A DNA stretch of 64,000 bases from Cacajao melanocephalus (GCA_963573385.1 CAUYLG010047145.1:1-64000), one strand, 5' to 3'; shown: positions 46,000-62,685, counted from the stretch's first letter. The notes: a model not told the origin generated them from the letters alone. Program-made: numbers and translations.

Positions 46000-46390
46000 C
46001 TTGACTCGGCAATTCCCCATTCCAGGAGTTCATCCTAAGAAAACAACCCAAGCAATGCATGGAGACACAAGATGATTCATCACAGCATTTATAACAGAAA
46101 AAAAAAAAATAGGAAAAAATCGGGCAAAAACAGGGACCTTAAATAAATTACAGTGCACAGAGCTCCATATGTTGTTATAAATATGCTTTCTTTAAAAAAA
46201 AAAAAACTATTTACAGGCATGGGAAAATGATCATACAGATGCTGAAGGAACAAAGCACAGAGGGGTGTAGAGGAAAATATGAGATTTATATCACAATTTT
46301 TACAATGGTGAATTCTAGGGAATGAAGATATGGGTGACTTCATGTCCTCCTTTGTGCCTTTCTTTCCCAAAGTTCTTTAAAATTAAAACC
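46000..46390 (+). mobile_element. Old L1/HAL1-like LINE 3' region
   Basis: GGCAATTCCCCATTCCAGG, CATCACAGCATTTATAACAG and CAGGCATGGGAAAATGATCA match, in order, old LINE 3' ends. Same family as the relic near 25.1-26.1 kb. Confidence 0.55.
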
Positions 46391-46395
46391 ATCAC

Positions 46396-46511
46396 TGAGG
46401 CAGGAGGATTGCTGGAACCCCGGAGTTGAAGACTGCAGTGAGCTATGATCGAGCCACTGCACTCCAGCCTGGGTGACAAAACAAGACTTAGTCTCTTAAA
46501 AAAAAAAAAAT
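46396..46511 (+). mobile_element. Alu right-arm monomer
   Basis: A single arm from CTGAGGCAGGAGGATTGC to a poly-A tail. Confidence 0.85.
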
Positions 46512-46559
46512 AGAAAAAAATATTGAAAACCACCATAATGGAAGTCATCACCTAACAAA

Positions 46560-47029
<470 letters not shown>

Positions 47030-47149
47030 TAATTCTCAAAGAGAACACTAGAACATTCCTACAGCTCACATTCACATTCGGTCTTTAGGCACCCAGGGAC
47101 TGTCCTAAGGTGAGGGGATGCCAGGACTGCTCATGTAAAAGAACACTAG

Positions 47150-47630
<481 letters not shown>

Positions 47631-47689
47631 CTGAATTTTAAAGAAGGACAAAAGGCAGATTCCAGAACCTATAGATGAGGAAACATATT

Positions 47690-47870
47690 CATTCGTTCAG
47701 CATTTAGTGAGCACATACTATGTGTCAGATGCTAGGGAATCCATGATAAAAGGTCTCAGCTTACATTCGTGTGGGGAAGAGAGACCACCCACAAATACAC
47801 TCAAATAAGCAATGTAAAGCAACATAAAACAAGTAAAGAGAAAGAGCGATGTGAGCACATCATTTTGGAG
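47690..47870 (-). mobile_element. L2 fragment
   Basis: TTTAGTGAGCACATACTATG and TCAGATGCTAGGGAATCC match the antisense L2 3' end. Confidence 0.65.
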
Positions 47871-48229
47871 AAAGTACCAATGTCAGAGTGACTTTATGGA
47901 TATGGATATACTTCAAGGATATGTTGCAAAGTATATACTGGAAGTTCTTCATAGTTCTCAAACAGATTCAACAGTTGCTGGAAAAGAATTTTAGGGGGTG
48001 GGATGACCCTGAGGAATCAGCAATTAGCTGTAGGTCCAGTAAGAAAACTCACATAAAATAAACCCAAAATTAGCCTTACTTAGACTTAATGATCTGAGAA
48101 ATACAGTAAAGCTTACTTTTGTATCTTAATAAGATAGCACTGAATTTATAATTTCTTTATATCCAGGATGGCAAAATGGCAACTGTGGCCAATTTTATAG
48201 CCGCCTAATGATGCCATTATTTTAAGCAT
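47871..48229. other. Unique intron 1 sequence
   Basis: Nothing recognisable; AT-rich. Confidence 0.5.
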
Positions 48230-49480
<1,251 letters not shown>

Positions 49481-49808
49481 GTCCTTCATCTCTGAGTCCT
49501 CCACATCTGAGATGTAACAGGTGCTTAATAAAACAATGGGGAAAACAGGAAAAAAGATGCTCCCTGAATCCCTTCCTTTTCTTTTTTCTCTTGGTTTAAG
49601 AAATGTCTAGTGTAACCATTCTCCACGAAATGGAATTGGGGCTCCTTGGAGAAATGACCAGTTCTTGGGCTGGAGCAGGAAAAGTACAAGATGGACTCGA
49701 AGCATCTTCTTGTACTCAGAGAATGAGGAAGATGTGTCAAAATGACCCAGAAGCAGGTTGGAGGGGCTCCCACTGGCCACATCAGGGACAATTTGAGCAA
49801 GAAAATTT
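49481..49808. other. Unique intron 1 sequence
   Basis: Nothing recognisable. Confidence 0.5.
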
Positions 49809-50640
<832 letters not shown>

Positions 50641-50806
50641 GACAGACTGAAGAATTGTTTAAGACTAAAAGACACTAAAGAGACGTGACTAATGCACGCG
50701 ACACATAATCTGGGATCTTCTTTTCCCCTAACGGACATAACTGGGACAACTGACAAATTCCGAATAAGGTTTTGTATACTGGCTAATAGTGGTATATGAA
50801 TGTTAA

Positions 50807-51149
<343 letters not shown>

Positions 51150-51245
51150 TAAAAGAGAATGTCTTTGTTTTTAAAAATACACACTGGAATATTTAGAGGT
51201 GAAGGGGCACAATGCCTTCATTTTCAAATGGGTTAGGGAAAAATA

Positions 51246-51345
51246 TGTGGGTGTGTATATATATGTGTGTGTGTGTGTGTGTATGAGTATATACATATAC
51301 ACACATACACACATATACACAATATATATCTACCTACATATATAC
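51246..51345. repeat. TG/TA/CA mixed microsatellite
   Basis: (TG)n at 51264-51281 followed by TATACA/CACA repeats that partly mirror it. Confidence 0.85.
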
Positions 51346-52534
51346 AGCAGGAGTATATGAGATAATGTTACCACAGGAGGAGTCAAGAAGGAGGACATTA
51401 GAATTCTTTGTTCTACTGTTAAAACTTTCCTGTACACTTGAAATTATGTCAAAAGAAAAAGAAACTGTCCAGAGTAAAAATTCGACGTAGTAAACCCCCA
51501 AAACTACAAATGCAGAGTCAACTCACCCTGACATGTGTATCTTTAATCTTTATGTGAAATTCATTCCCGACAGAGCTTCATAAAAGGAAGTGGCTGCGAG
51601 GCTGGCCAGGGAAGTGTAGAGACACAAACACAGAAAACTGGTCTCCCCCTCCTCTGGCCGAGAAGCTTCTACTTAGAGCCTTCCAGTTTGAGAAGACAAA
51701 TAAATGGCCATTCCAAGTTGGGCAGAACTTCACATCATACAGTACTGAGCCATTGCCCCGTGACACCCATGATCCTGACTGTGGGCTGATTTCCCTAGCT
51801 TGGTGAAAAGTGACTCTAAGGAAAAGGACAAGGGCAGCCCCTGGAGAAAAGGAGGAGTCCAGCAGCCCCTAGAGTGTGACCATTGTTAAATCCAGACTAA
51901 ACAGTATCAGAGAGAAACACACCACAACGAAGAAACTATCCCCTTACTAACCCCACCTCCTTAAGAAAACAAAAACAAACAAACAAAAAGGCAATCCAGA
52001 TTCCAAGAGAAGGTGAAACCTCCTTCAAGGGTCAAAAAAATAATACTTGCATCTGTTTAGCTTGGAATCCACTGAAGAACCATACCCAGTTCCCTTCTGT
52101 GCTTTCTACAATAACAGCGTTTGTCTATTGCTGCTGCACAGAAGTCAATACGTGTTAGGCCATACACAGGTGATTCCATCTGCCTGGGAGTGATTTCCCA
52201 GCAGTCCTCAGGACTGTTCTGCAAGTGTGGCCAGGTTGGAGAACACACATGCTTCAACAGGTGCCTTGTGCTGCCGGAAGTCCAGTGCCCGGAAGGCCCA
52301 GAGAATTGCCCAGGCCGTGGGCCTCCATGTTTGCTAATAAGTGCATCTGTGCTATTTCCAGCGTGAACATAAATCAGCCTGGAAGTGAAAACTGCTAGCT
52401 CAGCCCATTCTGCAGGGAATCCACAACCACGACGACATTCTGGGTACAATGGAGTTGTGGAGGGAAACAAGAGGGAGTCGTGAGACCAGAAGCAGAGCCA
52501 GGTCTAGGAACCCAGTCTGTATGTATTCAGAGGA

Positions 52535-52535
<1 letters not shown>

Positions 52536-52591
<56 letters not shown>

Positions 52592-52592
52592 C
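52536..52592. repeat. (TAGA)n tetranucleotide microsatellite
   Basis: About 13.75 uninterrupted TAGA units, then ACAGATACATATATATATACACACACACAT. Confidence 0.97.
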
Positions 52593-53764
52593 AGATACAT
52601 ATATATATACACACACACATATTTATTTTACTATACATGTAAACATACCCAGAGTTCAACAACCATGAATCAAAACCAAACCCATGAATACAATAATAAA
52701 AAGCAACACAAACCAGATATTATTTATGCTCTGCCTTGTTCTAAAAAGGGGTTTCGGGCAATCTGAACAGCTTTGGTAACTCTATCTCACAGGTGGGTAC
52801 GTAAGCAACCATCTTGAGTCACGTGGAGGCCTTTCCACCATATTCAGAACAGGAAAGACCAGGATCGTGTGCCCATCACTGGCTTGACTGGTGCTCCTGA
52901 CCTGGATTTAATTACCATAAAGCACTGATCCCCTCCCAGATGTACACCAGAATCTCCTTTCACCAAATACCATCGCTTTACCTGACTGTACCAACCCACC
53001 CCGCCTACCCAGCAAGTCTGCAGCCCACAACCCAGATAATCTCCTGGCACCCTCCTGGCTAAACCAGACACCTTCCGACACTAACCATAACCAATACTTA
53101 CACATTTCCTTTGCCAGCACTCAAGACTTTTTCGTCTCCTCCCAATTTCCTCGAAGTCCCTCTCAAAGACCCCATTTGTGATCTCTCTCCATTCTTGTTA
53201 TTGGGCTACAGGGCAAAAGCTAAGAGGCAATGTAAAAACACACCATCTGGCCCATTTCAGTTTCAACCTGGCATCTCACGATGTCAAATTTATTTTACAT
53301 AATGTCTTATGATTAAAGTTGTGGGAGTTCATTATTTTAAAAATTTGGGTATGTACAAAAAGACTCGGCAGCTCAAGTTAAAATCACCGACAATTCCACG
53401 AGCTAGAGAACCACTGCTAGGTAGGTAGTTTTTCAGACTTTTTCTCCTCTGCATGTTTACAGAGACAGATTTTCCTTACCTACCTTAGATCACATTGCTC
53501 TTTATGTAGGCTGCCCTTTTAATGTAATTTACTAAGAAATTTTTCCTATGCCATTCAATATTCTTCATGACTTAAAACTAATGGCTTATAGCATCTTATA
53601 CACATTGCATAATTTCCACCAAATGCTGTTATGAGACATTCAAACAACTACCAATATTTTGCTGTCCATTTTGCAATAAGCACCCTTAAATCTCTGTACA
53701 CACAACAACAACAACAACAACAAAAACAAACCAACTAGCAGCTCCATTACTGTTCACCTGGTTG

Positions 53765-53960
53765 AACCAAGCATGGTTTTGAGCACTGTATTTTTAAACA
53801 GGCATTTCATTTGATCCTTGCGGCAGCCCATTTTACAGATGATGAAACTGAGGCTTAGAGAGTTGAGTATCTTGCCCAAGTTGCATGCTGGTTTAATCAG
53901 CCTTTGAAACCAGGTAAGCATCCCTTATCACTCTAAAACCAGGCTCTTACTCATGACATT
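53765..53960 (-). mobile_element. MIR SINE relic
   Basis: Antisense MIR: CCCATTTTACAGATGATGAA, ACTGAGGCTTAGAGAG, TTGCCCAAGTTGCATGCTGG. One of the best-preserved MIRs here. Confidence 0.88.
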
Positions 53961-54216
53961 CTGTCTCTATTGCCTTAGGATGCATTTCTGGAAGCAGAGT
54001 TGCTGACTCAAATGCTAGGAACATTTAAGGCCTTCTGGAACGTGCCAAACTGTCCCCCCAAGAAATTCCTTCCCACTCCTACTTGCACTGGTGTGTGAGC
54101 ATCAGTTTTGCTACACCCTCATCAACAGTGAGTATTTTAACTTACATTCTTTACTCGTAAGGCAGAATCCATCTACGGATTTTTACTGGCAGTCTATACA
54201 TTTCTTTTGTGAATTG

Positions 54217-54580
<364 letters not shown>

Positions 54581-54984
54581 TAATGAGAAGGTTTGCAAGA
54601 TTTGACTGGCGATCCCTCCCCCTTGAGTTCCTATCAGTCCACCATCCTATGAGCTCCTGGACAAGAGAGAGTCCGACCTACTTAGACTGCCAGTTCAGAA
54701 GATGTTCTCTGTCTTTCAGACCTCAACTCCTTCCAGCAAGTGGACTCTGTCCACCGCTTCCCGCTTCACTTGCTCCCCATCAGTTTTCCTCCTTCAAGTG
54801 AGGTCCCCCTCCTTTATGTGATGAGAAAGGGCCAAATGGCATCAATAATTCAGGCTTGGTTGTGCAGTGGAACCAACTATGGGGCATAAGAAAAATACAC
54901 ACACCATGTCAAGCCCCAGCCTAGAGCACAGGAATAGCTCTCTGAAGGGCTGGGTATCTGCTCCAGGAGGGTTAGAAGACCCCA

Positions 54985-55540
54985 TGGCTCCAAGATTTCT
55001 GTCCTCTGTCCAGAGTCACCAGTGTCCTCCTGGTCTTGGTCAATGGCTGCTCCTCTTCTATTTTAATCTTCAATCTCCCCTGCATTCAAAACTGCTTCCT
55101 CTGCAACCCTGAAATCTTCCCCTACTTTGCTTCTGACATATTCTGGCCCTTCTCCCACCTCTGTCATCTCTGCCTTGCCTGTCGCTCCCCATTCCTACAG
55201 CTCTTCATGGGCACATGTTCCACTTACTGGATAAAATTCTCTTATTTCAAGCCACAGACATCTCTCCTCCCTGTTCTCCTGCAGTATTTAAGTGTCATCG
55301 CACTCTTCCCCCTTGGCTCTCTGCTCTTAACTCTGTACATCAGCTACCTTAACTACTTCTGTGGTTTCAATTACTGAAATTATGAGTTGACTCCCAAAAC
55401 AAAAATTTCCATTCCTGACTTAGCACTTGAATAAGTGTCTCATCCTTTTGGAAGACCAAGAAGTCTGTACGTGGTTAGCGTTCCATCAGCCAAGGCTCAG
55501 CACGGTTCAACATGTCTAAAGGGCACTCCCCTTTAGCACT
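54985..55540 (+). mobile_element. L2 LINE relic spanning the reverse-transcriptase region
   Basis: Sense L2 ORF2 words occur in order: AGAGTCACCAGTGTCCTCC, CTTGGTCAATGGCTGCTCCT, TTCAATTACTGAAATTATG, TTGACTCCCAAAA and TTCAACATGTCTAAAGGGC. The stretch corresponding to the YADD active-site box carries an in-frame stop. Long dead. Confidence 0.7.
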
Positions 55541-56120
55541 CCCCTTTATGAAGTTAATAAAAGATTTGCATAAAATTAACCTAGGAAAGGAATCAGACAG
55601 AAGGAGGAAAATAAAGACATTGTAAGTGGAGTAAAGGTATGGCAGGGGCTGAGGTAGGAACAGAGAACCACTGGGGATACCTATCTAATGTGTGATTGTG
55701 ACTATATGGAGCCATGGCATAATGACGTGGAACCAGGTCCTTGTTGGCCCTGGTCTCTCTGGAAGGAACTTTTGGCACCACCTTTGCAGACAACAGAAAG
55801 ATCAGTCTGGGTTTCCCAATGTCATCTTCATCCCCATCCAAGAACCAACTGCCAAAACACATTCAAACTGAAACTCTCCAGAGTGGTTTCAAATCATTCT
55901 AAGATCTACCCCCAACACTACCATTCAATCGTCTGGGTCGTTTCCTGCCAACTAGGACTCCTCCCCATCATCTCCATATTCTCAGGCAGTATCAACTCTG
56001 TTCCCACAACCCCAGGCCCTTTGAATAGCCTTTCTCTTCCTTAACACTCATCCAAACCTGGGACATCCTTAAAGAAGCATAAGCTCAAGTTTTACTTCGC
56101 CAATAAAATCCTTGCCTATT
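55541..56120. other. Intron 1 sequence, possibly more L2
   Basis: About 55860-56110 (AAGCTCAAGTTTTACTTCGCC) may be the 3' part of the same L2. About 55541-55860 is unique to me. Confidence 0.4.
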
Positions 56121-56400
56121 GGCCAGGTGCAGCGGCTCACACTTACAACCCCAGCACTTTGGGAGGCCGAGGCGGGTGAATCATCTGAGGTCAGGAGTTC
56201 AAGATCAGCCTAGCCAACATGGTGAAACCCACTAAAAATACAAAAATTAGCCAGGCGTGGTGGTGGGTGCCTGTAATCCCAGCTACTCAGGAGGCTGAGG
56301 CATGAGAATTGCTTGAACCCCGGAGGCGGAGGTTGCAGTGAGCCGAGAATGAAACCACTGCACTCCAGCCTGGGCGAAGAGTAAGACACTGTCTCCAAAA
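56121..56400 (+). mobile_element. Alu
   Basis: GGCCAGGTGCAGCGGCTCAC start with a short tail. Confidence 0.92.
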
Positions 56401-56638
56401 TTTTTTTTCAATTCTATTTGGAAGTAGGAAAAATCACGTATGAAGTACATCAAAGTAAACCCCTGAGTTTCCACTCTTGGGAAGGACTATCAAAGCCAGG
56501 TTCACTAGTTCAGTAGACAGATGAGTCTACTACAGTTCTTGAGTTCTTGTTAGATAGCCCTTAGTCAGCAGAACATTGATTTGAATAGTAAAAGTAGCTG
56601 CTATCGTTCAAGGCTGCACAAACGCAAGAAAATGAACT

Positions 56639-56899
<261 letters not shown>

Positions 56900-57348
56900 A
56901 TTCTTTGCACTTGGCAGTTTGGGGAATGTAGGTAAAAGCAGCCATGGGCCTTAAGCTTTCTTTGATACACATCGAATCTATGTGAGAACAAATGGGTAAC
57001 ACAGTACAGCTGCTTTTCTCTGGGCCTGTGGAAGCTAATTCTAGCATCTGGGAAACGCCATCCAACACTGTTGGACAGAGGTATGTCCTCGCAGTGACTG
57101 CCAAATGGTACACACAGGACAATGGAGAAGCCCTGTAAGAGTGAAGTGACAGCTGGCCTTGGGCGAAGCAAAGTTTCCCCCAGCAGGAATCTCCAAAATG
57201 ACTCAGAAACAAGGAGTATGTTTTCCTCTAGGCAGGAAGAAAACCACTCGGTGGGCTCACCATCGGCAGCTCGCTCCGGCACGAGGCTCCGGAACTGGCA
57301 CCACGACAAAACAAACAAGGGTTGCCCTTTGGAGGCTCATTAATAGGG

Positions 57349-57396
<48 letters not shown>

Positions 57397-57949
57397 CCTC
57401 TCACCAGCACAGGCACAGTGAGTTCTTCAGATGTCCCTGGCTTGTTAGCATAAGTAACTTTTCAAGCAGTGGGGAGCTGAAGGGACACTCAATAAAGCAG
57501 GAATGGTCACTGTAAGGTGCAGGCGTTGGCAAGGCCATGAAGAGGGGACGCCTACTGCAAAGGCAAAACCACATACAGAGTCTTCCCCGTGCCTTGACTG
57601 GCACCCTCGAAAGATCCCTCCGGGAGGTGTGTACTAAGCTTCCTCACAACCTCCTATCTGGTGGAGGCACGCGGTGCACAGAGATCCCATCCCAGAATTC
57701 CCTCCTGAATACACACTGCACTAGACCGAAGGCTTGAGAGGCGTATTGCATCATGAGGAGTCCTCAAATCTTACAGGCCCAGAGAGGTGCTCCAATCTCA
57801 ATTCTCTTTCTTATGGCAAAGTGAACCAGCAGCAGGAACTACTACTGGGGCCCGAGGGCTTTGAGACAGACTGAAGGGGGCATGGATTCTGCTGGCACTC
57901 TGAGTTTGCTTGAAAGACTTCCAAATTCCAAAGCTTAAAACCCTATCAG
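56900..57949. other. Unique intron 1 sequence with CT/CA repeat
   Basis: Contains (CT)n(CA)n at 57348-57396. No gene is supported. Confidence 0.5.
57348..57396. repeat. (TC)n(AC)n microsatellite
   Basis: About 7 TC units followed by about 17 AC units. Confidence 0.95.
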
Positions 57950-58257
57950 GGCCAGGCACGGTGGCTCACGCCTGTAATCCCAGCACCCGCCTGTGATCCC
58001 CAGGCAGATGGATCACTGGATGTCATAAGTACTAGACCAGCCTGGCCAACATAGTGACACGCCATCTCTAGTAAAAATACAAAACTTAGCCGGGTATGGT
58101 GGCACATGCCTGTAATCCCAGCTACTCAAGAGGCTGAGGCAGGAGACTCCACTGAACCCAGGAGGCAGAGGTTGCAGTGAGCCGACCGCACCACTGCACT
58201 CTAGCATGGACAGGAGAGACTCTGTCTCAAAAGAAAAAAATAAAATAAAATAAAATA
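57950..58257 (+). mobile_element. Alu
   Basis: GGCCAGGCACGGTGGCTCACG start, a rearranged segment CCCAGCACCCGCCTGTGATCC, and a TAAAA-repeat tail. Confidence 0.92.
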
Positions 58258-59260
58258 TAATCAGGAGGCAGGCGGTATGCAGGGGGAATGGAGGAGATCA
58301 TGAAACTTCATCACATGTCCCGTTCTTCACGGCCCCTTCGCCATCCCACATGGTAATTACAAAGTCCATTATTTGCACTGTTACTTTTAATCAAGAAAAC
58401 CATATTGAGACATATTTACCATTGGCCACTTCAAAGAACGGCCCTGGTAATTAGCTAAAATAACAAAGGAAAATTTCTCCTTAAAGTGTGAGGATCCAAG
58501 AGCTCACAGTTCCTTAACCTTCCAGAAGCCACCCAGAGAATCAAGTGATTGTGGGTAATAATTACACCCTCACCAACTCAACAAAACTGGCACAGACGGT
58601 CCTTCTCCTCTTGCTGCTCCCAATGTTGCCTTTGGGTCAACAGCTGCTAAGAAGAATCACCAAGGCCACGTTAAATAGTACTTGGATTAATTATGCTTGA
58701 AAGTCTCTTCTCTGAGCACTGCTAAGACCTAACAATTGAGTTTGGGAATGAGTGTGGTTACATATTTTTCCTTAATGGCTTCCTGAACACCCTGGTTAGG
58801 TCTGGTCCCAGGGGGGAAATTGCCAGCTCAAGTCATAAAATGTGATCAATGTAGATCAAGACCCTGTGCTAAGTGTCTAGGATGCAAGAGGGGAAGCGTA
58901 TTTGTGCACACACACAAACGTATGAAAAATGCATGTTAACATACACTTCAGCTCCCTTTCTGAAGACGCACACTCTCTCCTTTCATTCCTGGAGCTCTGC
59001 TCATCAAACCAAAACTTTCAGCTAGCAGTTCTCATCCTGGACAGCGTCGGAGCAAATGTTGGCAACTGTTCCCATAGTTCCAAAAGATTCCCATGTTAAG
59101 CCATGGCAAGATTCAGGAAATCAAATCTGGCTGGTGAATGGGGCCAATGTCTTTGACTTCAATAACACAGAAGCTACTGGGGTTCTGGCCCCAGTGGTCA
59201 TAGTTTTAAGCTCCTCTGTGTAAACTGATCCAAACACTCACTGGCTGTTCTAAAGATTTT
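58258..59260. other. Unique intron 1 sequence with a homeodomain-word cluster
   Basis: The cluster lies at 58350-58700. No gene is seen. Confidence 0.5.
58350..58700. promoter_or_regulatory. Candidate enhancer: dense homeodomain words, AT-motif-like site
   Basis: GGTAATTAC, TTTTAATCAA, GGTAATTAGC, AACAAAGG (SOX/TCF-like), TCAAGTG (NKX2-like), GTAATAATTACA (58555-58566) and GGATTAATTATG (58684-58695) within 350 bp of unique DNA. Motifs are seen; function is inferred. Confidence 0.45.
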
Positions 59261-59261
59261 T

Positions 59262-59345
59262 ATTCATTCACACAATATTTATTGAGTGCCTACAACATAC
59301 ACAGCATCCTCCTGTCAATACAGACTCCTACGAGCTTGCTCTCAG
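59262..59345 (-). mobile_element. L2 fragment
   Basis: CAATATTTATTGAGTGCCTACAA is the antisense L2 3' end. Confidence 0.7.
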
Positions 59346-59517
59346 TAGCGTCCAGCATGCAAAGGAAGGAACTGGAAGGCAGTGATCAAGGATCCCGGTA
59401 GAAATGGACTCAGCACTCCATGTGGCCACTGGGATTCACTACATCCACACAATTATCTGGGTTACTGCTCCCCTTGTTCCAGAGTCTACCTGCTTTAATG
59501 CCAGAATCTGTCCTTCT

Positions 59518-59791
59518 TTTTTCTTTTCTGGTTTTGTTTTTGAGACATAGACTCACTCTGCTGCTGGTCTGTAGTGCAGTGGTGTGATCTTGGCTCACTG
59601 TAACCGGGTTCAAGCAATTCTCCTGCCTCAGACTCCTGAGTAGCTGGGACTACAGGCATGCGCCACCATGCCCAGCTCATTTTTGTGTTTTCAGTGGAGA
59701 TGGGGTTTCACCATGTTGTCCAGGATGATCTCGATCTCTTGACCTCGTGATCTACCTGCCTTAGCCTCCCAAAGTGCTGGGATTACAGGCG
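59518..59791 (-). mobile_element. Truncated Alu with target-site duplication
   Basis: Ends early at GATTACAGGCGTG; TGTCCTTCT flanks it at 59509-59517 and 59792-59800. Confidence 0.92.
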
Positions 59792-60924
59792 TGTCCTTCT
59801 ATTAACAAGGTGTGGGCACAGTGAACTGACCCAGGTCCACCATGTTTAAAAACACAGTTTGACCACAGCAACACATGGCATGCCAAGTGGGGCCACTGTC
59901 CTGAGACCTCACAGTGCTGGGGAACACAGAGCCCCCGAGACTTCGGCTCATCTCTGCCAGTCCCCGCGGGGGTCTCGTCTTCAGTCCACATGGGAGTCAC
60001 CCATGAAGGGCATTGTAGGGCTGTTGTAAGTTGACCCTTTCCTGACAGCCCAACACGCTTTCATCTGGGATGAAGGGCATGCTGTCCCACAAATGGCTAT
60101 GGGAAACTGCCAGAACCACTGAACTGGGCTCAGAAGCACTTCTTCTCCTTTGATGCCCAGTTGACAAGAAAGAATATGATCTCATTTCTCCTGGCTCCTC
60201 GTAGGTAACCCAACTGGTTTCCCACTTCCCCACCTGCCTTTTGTGTTCCTATCCTGGTTTCTTTGGCCTCGGTTCCTCTTTAAGATGGGACCAGCAACTT
60301 GGTAAGCTCCACACACATCAGCAGCAGAATGTTCGGGAGGCAGCGTGTGGCCTCCCCACAAAGCCTGATGAAGAGGTGCTGAGGGTTGGCAGGCCGACAC
60401 ACTCACTGCACTCTATGAGGAGCTGGCTCGGCACAGCTTTCACGTGACCAAACAAAATGTCCATTTGTAGGCTAGCATGCTCACGACACGTGCTGCGTTA
60501 CAGGAAATGCGGCAGAGCGGGGAGTCTTATTCTTAATGGACTTCTCATTGAAGCATAAAGCCCAGGAACTAACATGAACCCCTCTGAGAAGTCTATGTAC
60601 AACCTGCACTCAGCTTTGAGTTGTTCTCCAACTATTAGTTCCCCGTTGTGGGTCAGTAGGAAAGCAAAAAAATCTCTCCACATAGCTCCAGAGGAGAGGC
60701 TGGGATCTCTACGATTCACTTGGTGTCTATCTGCAGGGGAGTCGGGAGAAAAAAAAAGCAAAACCCATGCCAGCATGTGCAGACCACACAGAACTTCTAC
60801 TGACTCCAAAAACAGGGCAACAAAAATCTGTGCACAATTTCAAACCACGCACCCCGGGGTGGAGGGAAGAGATGGGACTTAGGGGAAGTGAGCACAAAAG
60901 GGGGAAGAAGAAAAGGACCAGGGA
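59792..60924. other. Unique intron 1 sequence
   Basis: No gene, recent repeat or clear motif cluster is seen. Confidence 0.5.
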
Positions 60925-61244
<320 letters not shown>

Positions 61245-61867
61245 TGGGATTGTTTCTTTGTAAGGGACTCTTTCCCGAACATTCATGAACCAGCCCTTTC
61301 TTTCTGCTCTGGGATGGAAAGTGTTACTCAGCTACAAGGCCTCTTGCTAATTGTGGGTTTTTATTTTTATTTCCTATTACCCTCTCGCACGCCTGATGAG
61401 ATTATTTTACCGGAACTGACACAGCTGGAAGCAGCAGGCACACGTGGGGCCTCGGAGGAGGTGATGCAATTTCATTTTCATTGATCAGAAATCAGCAGGG
61501 CAGTAAGTGATGGGAAATTCCATTAGAAGAAAACTTGCAGACCATGAGCCTCAACTTCCCAGCCACACCCAGGACCCCCCAGAGGTCTCGCCTTCCTCTG
61601 GGCTAAGTTCACACTGCCCAGAGGATGGGAAGTGCTCTCCTCCCGGAAGAATAAAAGACCAAGGCCATATGCTGGCCTGAGAGACCACCGGCCAGGGGTG
61701 GGGGACATCATTGGACTCCCTGAACCAACGGGACTCCTCAGTGCTTCCCTGTGGATTACAGCGAAGCCTTCCAGGGATGCAGACTAGACATCCTCACAAG
61801 CAATCTCCACAGCCCCTTGGGATCCCTTTAAAAATGTCCCCCAGCCACTCACAGAGATGGTCCTGAA
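61245..61867. other. Unique intron 1 sequence
   Basis: About 61330-61500 is AT/GC mixed with GATGAGATTATTTTAC and GATGCAATTTCATTTTCATTGATCA words and may be conserved. No gene. Confidence 0.4.
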
Positions 61868-62030
61868 AGCACTTACGAGTTATTGAGTGCCTACTATGTG
61901 CCAGGCACTGTGCTAGGTTGTGCCCGGACTCTGGTCCTCACCTAACCCTCTAGGACGAATGTTCTTCTCCCTCTCTCTCCTGGAAAGGCAATGAGGCAGA
62001 GGTCTAGGAAGGTAAAGGAAAGAGCCAGTT
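61868..62030 (-). mobile_element. MIR or L2 relic
   Basis: ATTGAGTGCCTACTATGTGCC and AGGCACTGTGCTAGG, followed by CCTCACCTAACCCTCTAGG, fits antisense MIR better than L2. Confidence 0.65.
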
Positions 62031-62575
62031 GGTCCTAATGCCTTCCTGAGGGCCAGGCCAAACTCTCCCAAGCAGCAAAGGAAAGCTGAGTGTCAACAGG
62101 AGAGCTCACACCTGAGTCCTAAGAGCGCGTGAAGCACATCTGATGGACTAATCTACTCTTCCAAATGCAGCAGATGACAGACTGACGAACCCACCTCCAT
62201 CATCCTCAACACCCGACAACAGCGCTCCTCTGTCCAAGGCTGGAACCACAGGTGGGCTTCTCTTCAGAATGCATAGAATGGGTACTGTTTTAGCAGTTAA
62301 GATCCTTCCAACTGTTTGCCTGGCAAATACTGCTTTGCTTACCAAAGGCCTATGGAAAAAACAGCAAGCAGCTCCTCAAAAAAGACAAGTTCTATGAAAA
62401 ACACCACCAGCCAGGCAGCTCTCCAGACCTCCATGGGCCATTCTGCCATAGGAAAGATGGATCAGAGAAGAACCAGGCCACAGCCATGAAATGAATACTG
62501 CTCCCAACAACTCCTCACTGTTAAACTGGAAATTTTACATGGATAAGTGATAGCAAAGCATCTAACCCAAATCTA

Positions 62576-62685
62576 TCAGGAAGCTTTTATTGAGCACCTA
62601 ATCTGTGCCTCGACAAGGCAAAGAATATATAAGACACGGACCCCAGACTCAATGAGCTTACAGACTAGGAGATGGCCTCATAAGA
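62576..62685 (-). mobile_element. L2 fragment
   Basis: TTTTATTGAGCACCTAATCTG, then CAATGAGCTTACAGACTAGG, in L2 order. Confidence 0.75.

Larger units (their letters stand above)
45207..46395. other. Intron 1 sequence with homeodomain repeat and LINE relic
   Basis: Unique to about 46000, including the paired GTTAATTAG words, then an old LINE 3' end. Confidence 0.5.
51466..54220. other. Unique intron 1 sequence
   Basis: Contains a GATA tetranucleotide repeat, an AT/AC run, an ACA repeat at 53701-53722 and a MIR. The open frame on the minus strand at 52057-52470 has no recognisable domain. Confidence 0.5.

Noticed and set aside
52057..52470. 137-codon open frame on the minus strand in intron 1
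   Set aside because: No family resemblance and no splice context; probably chance.
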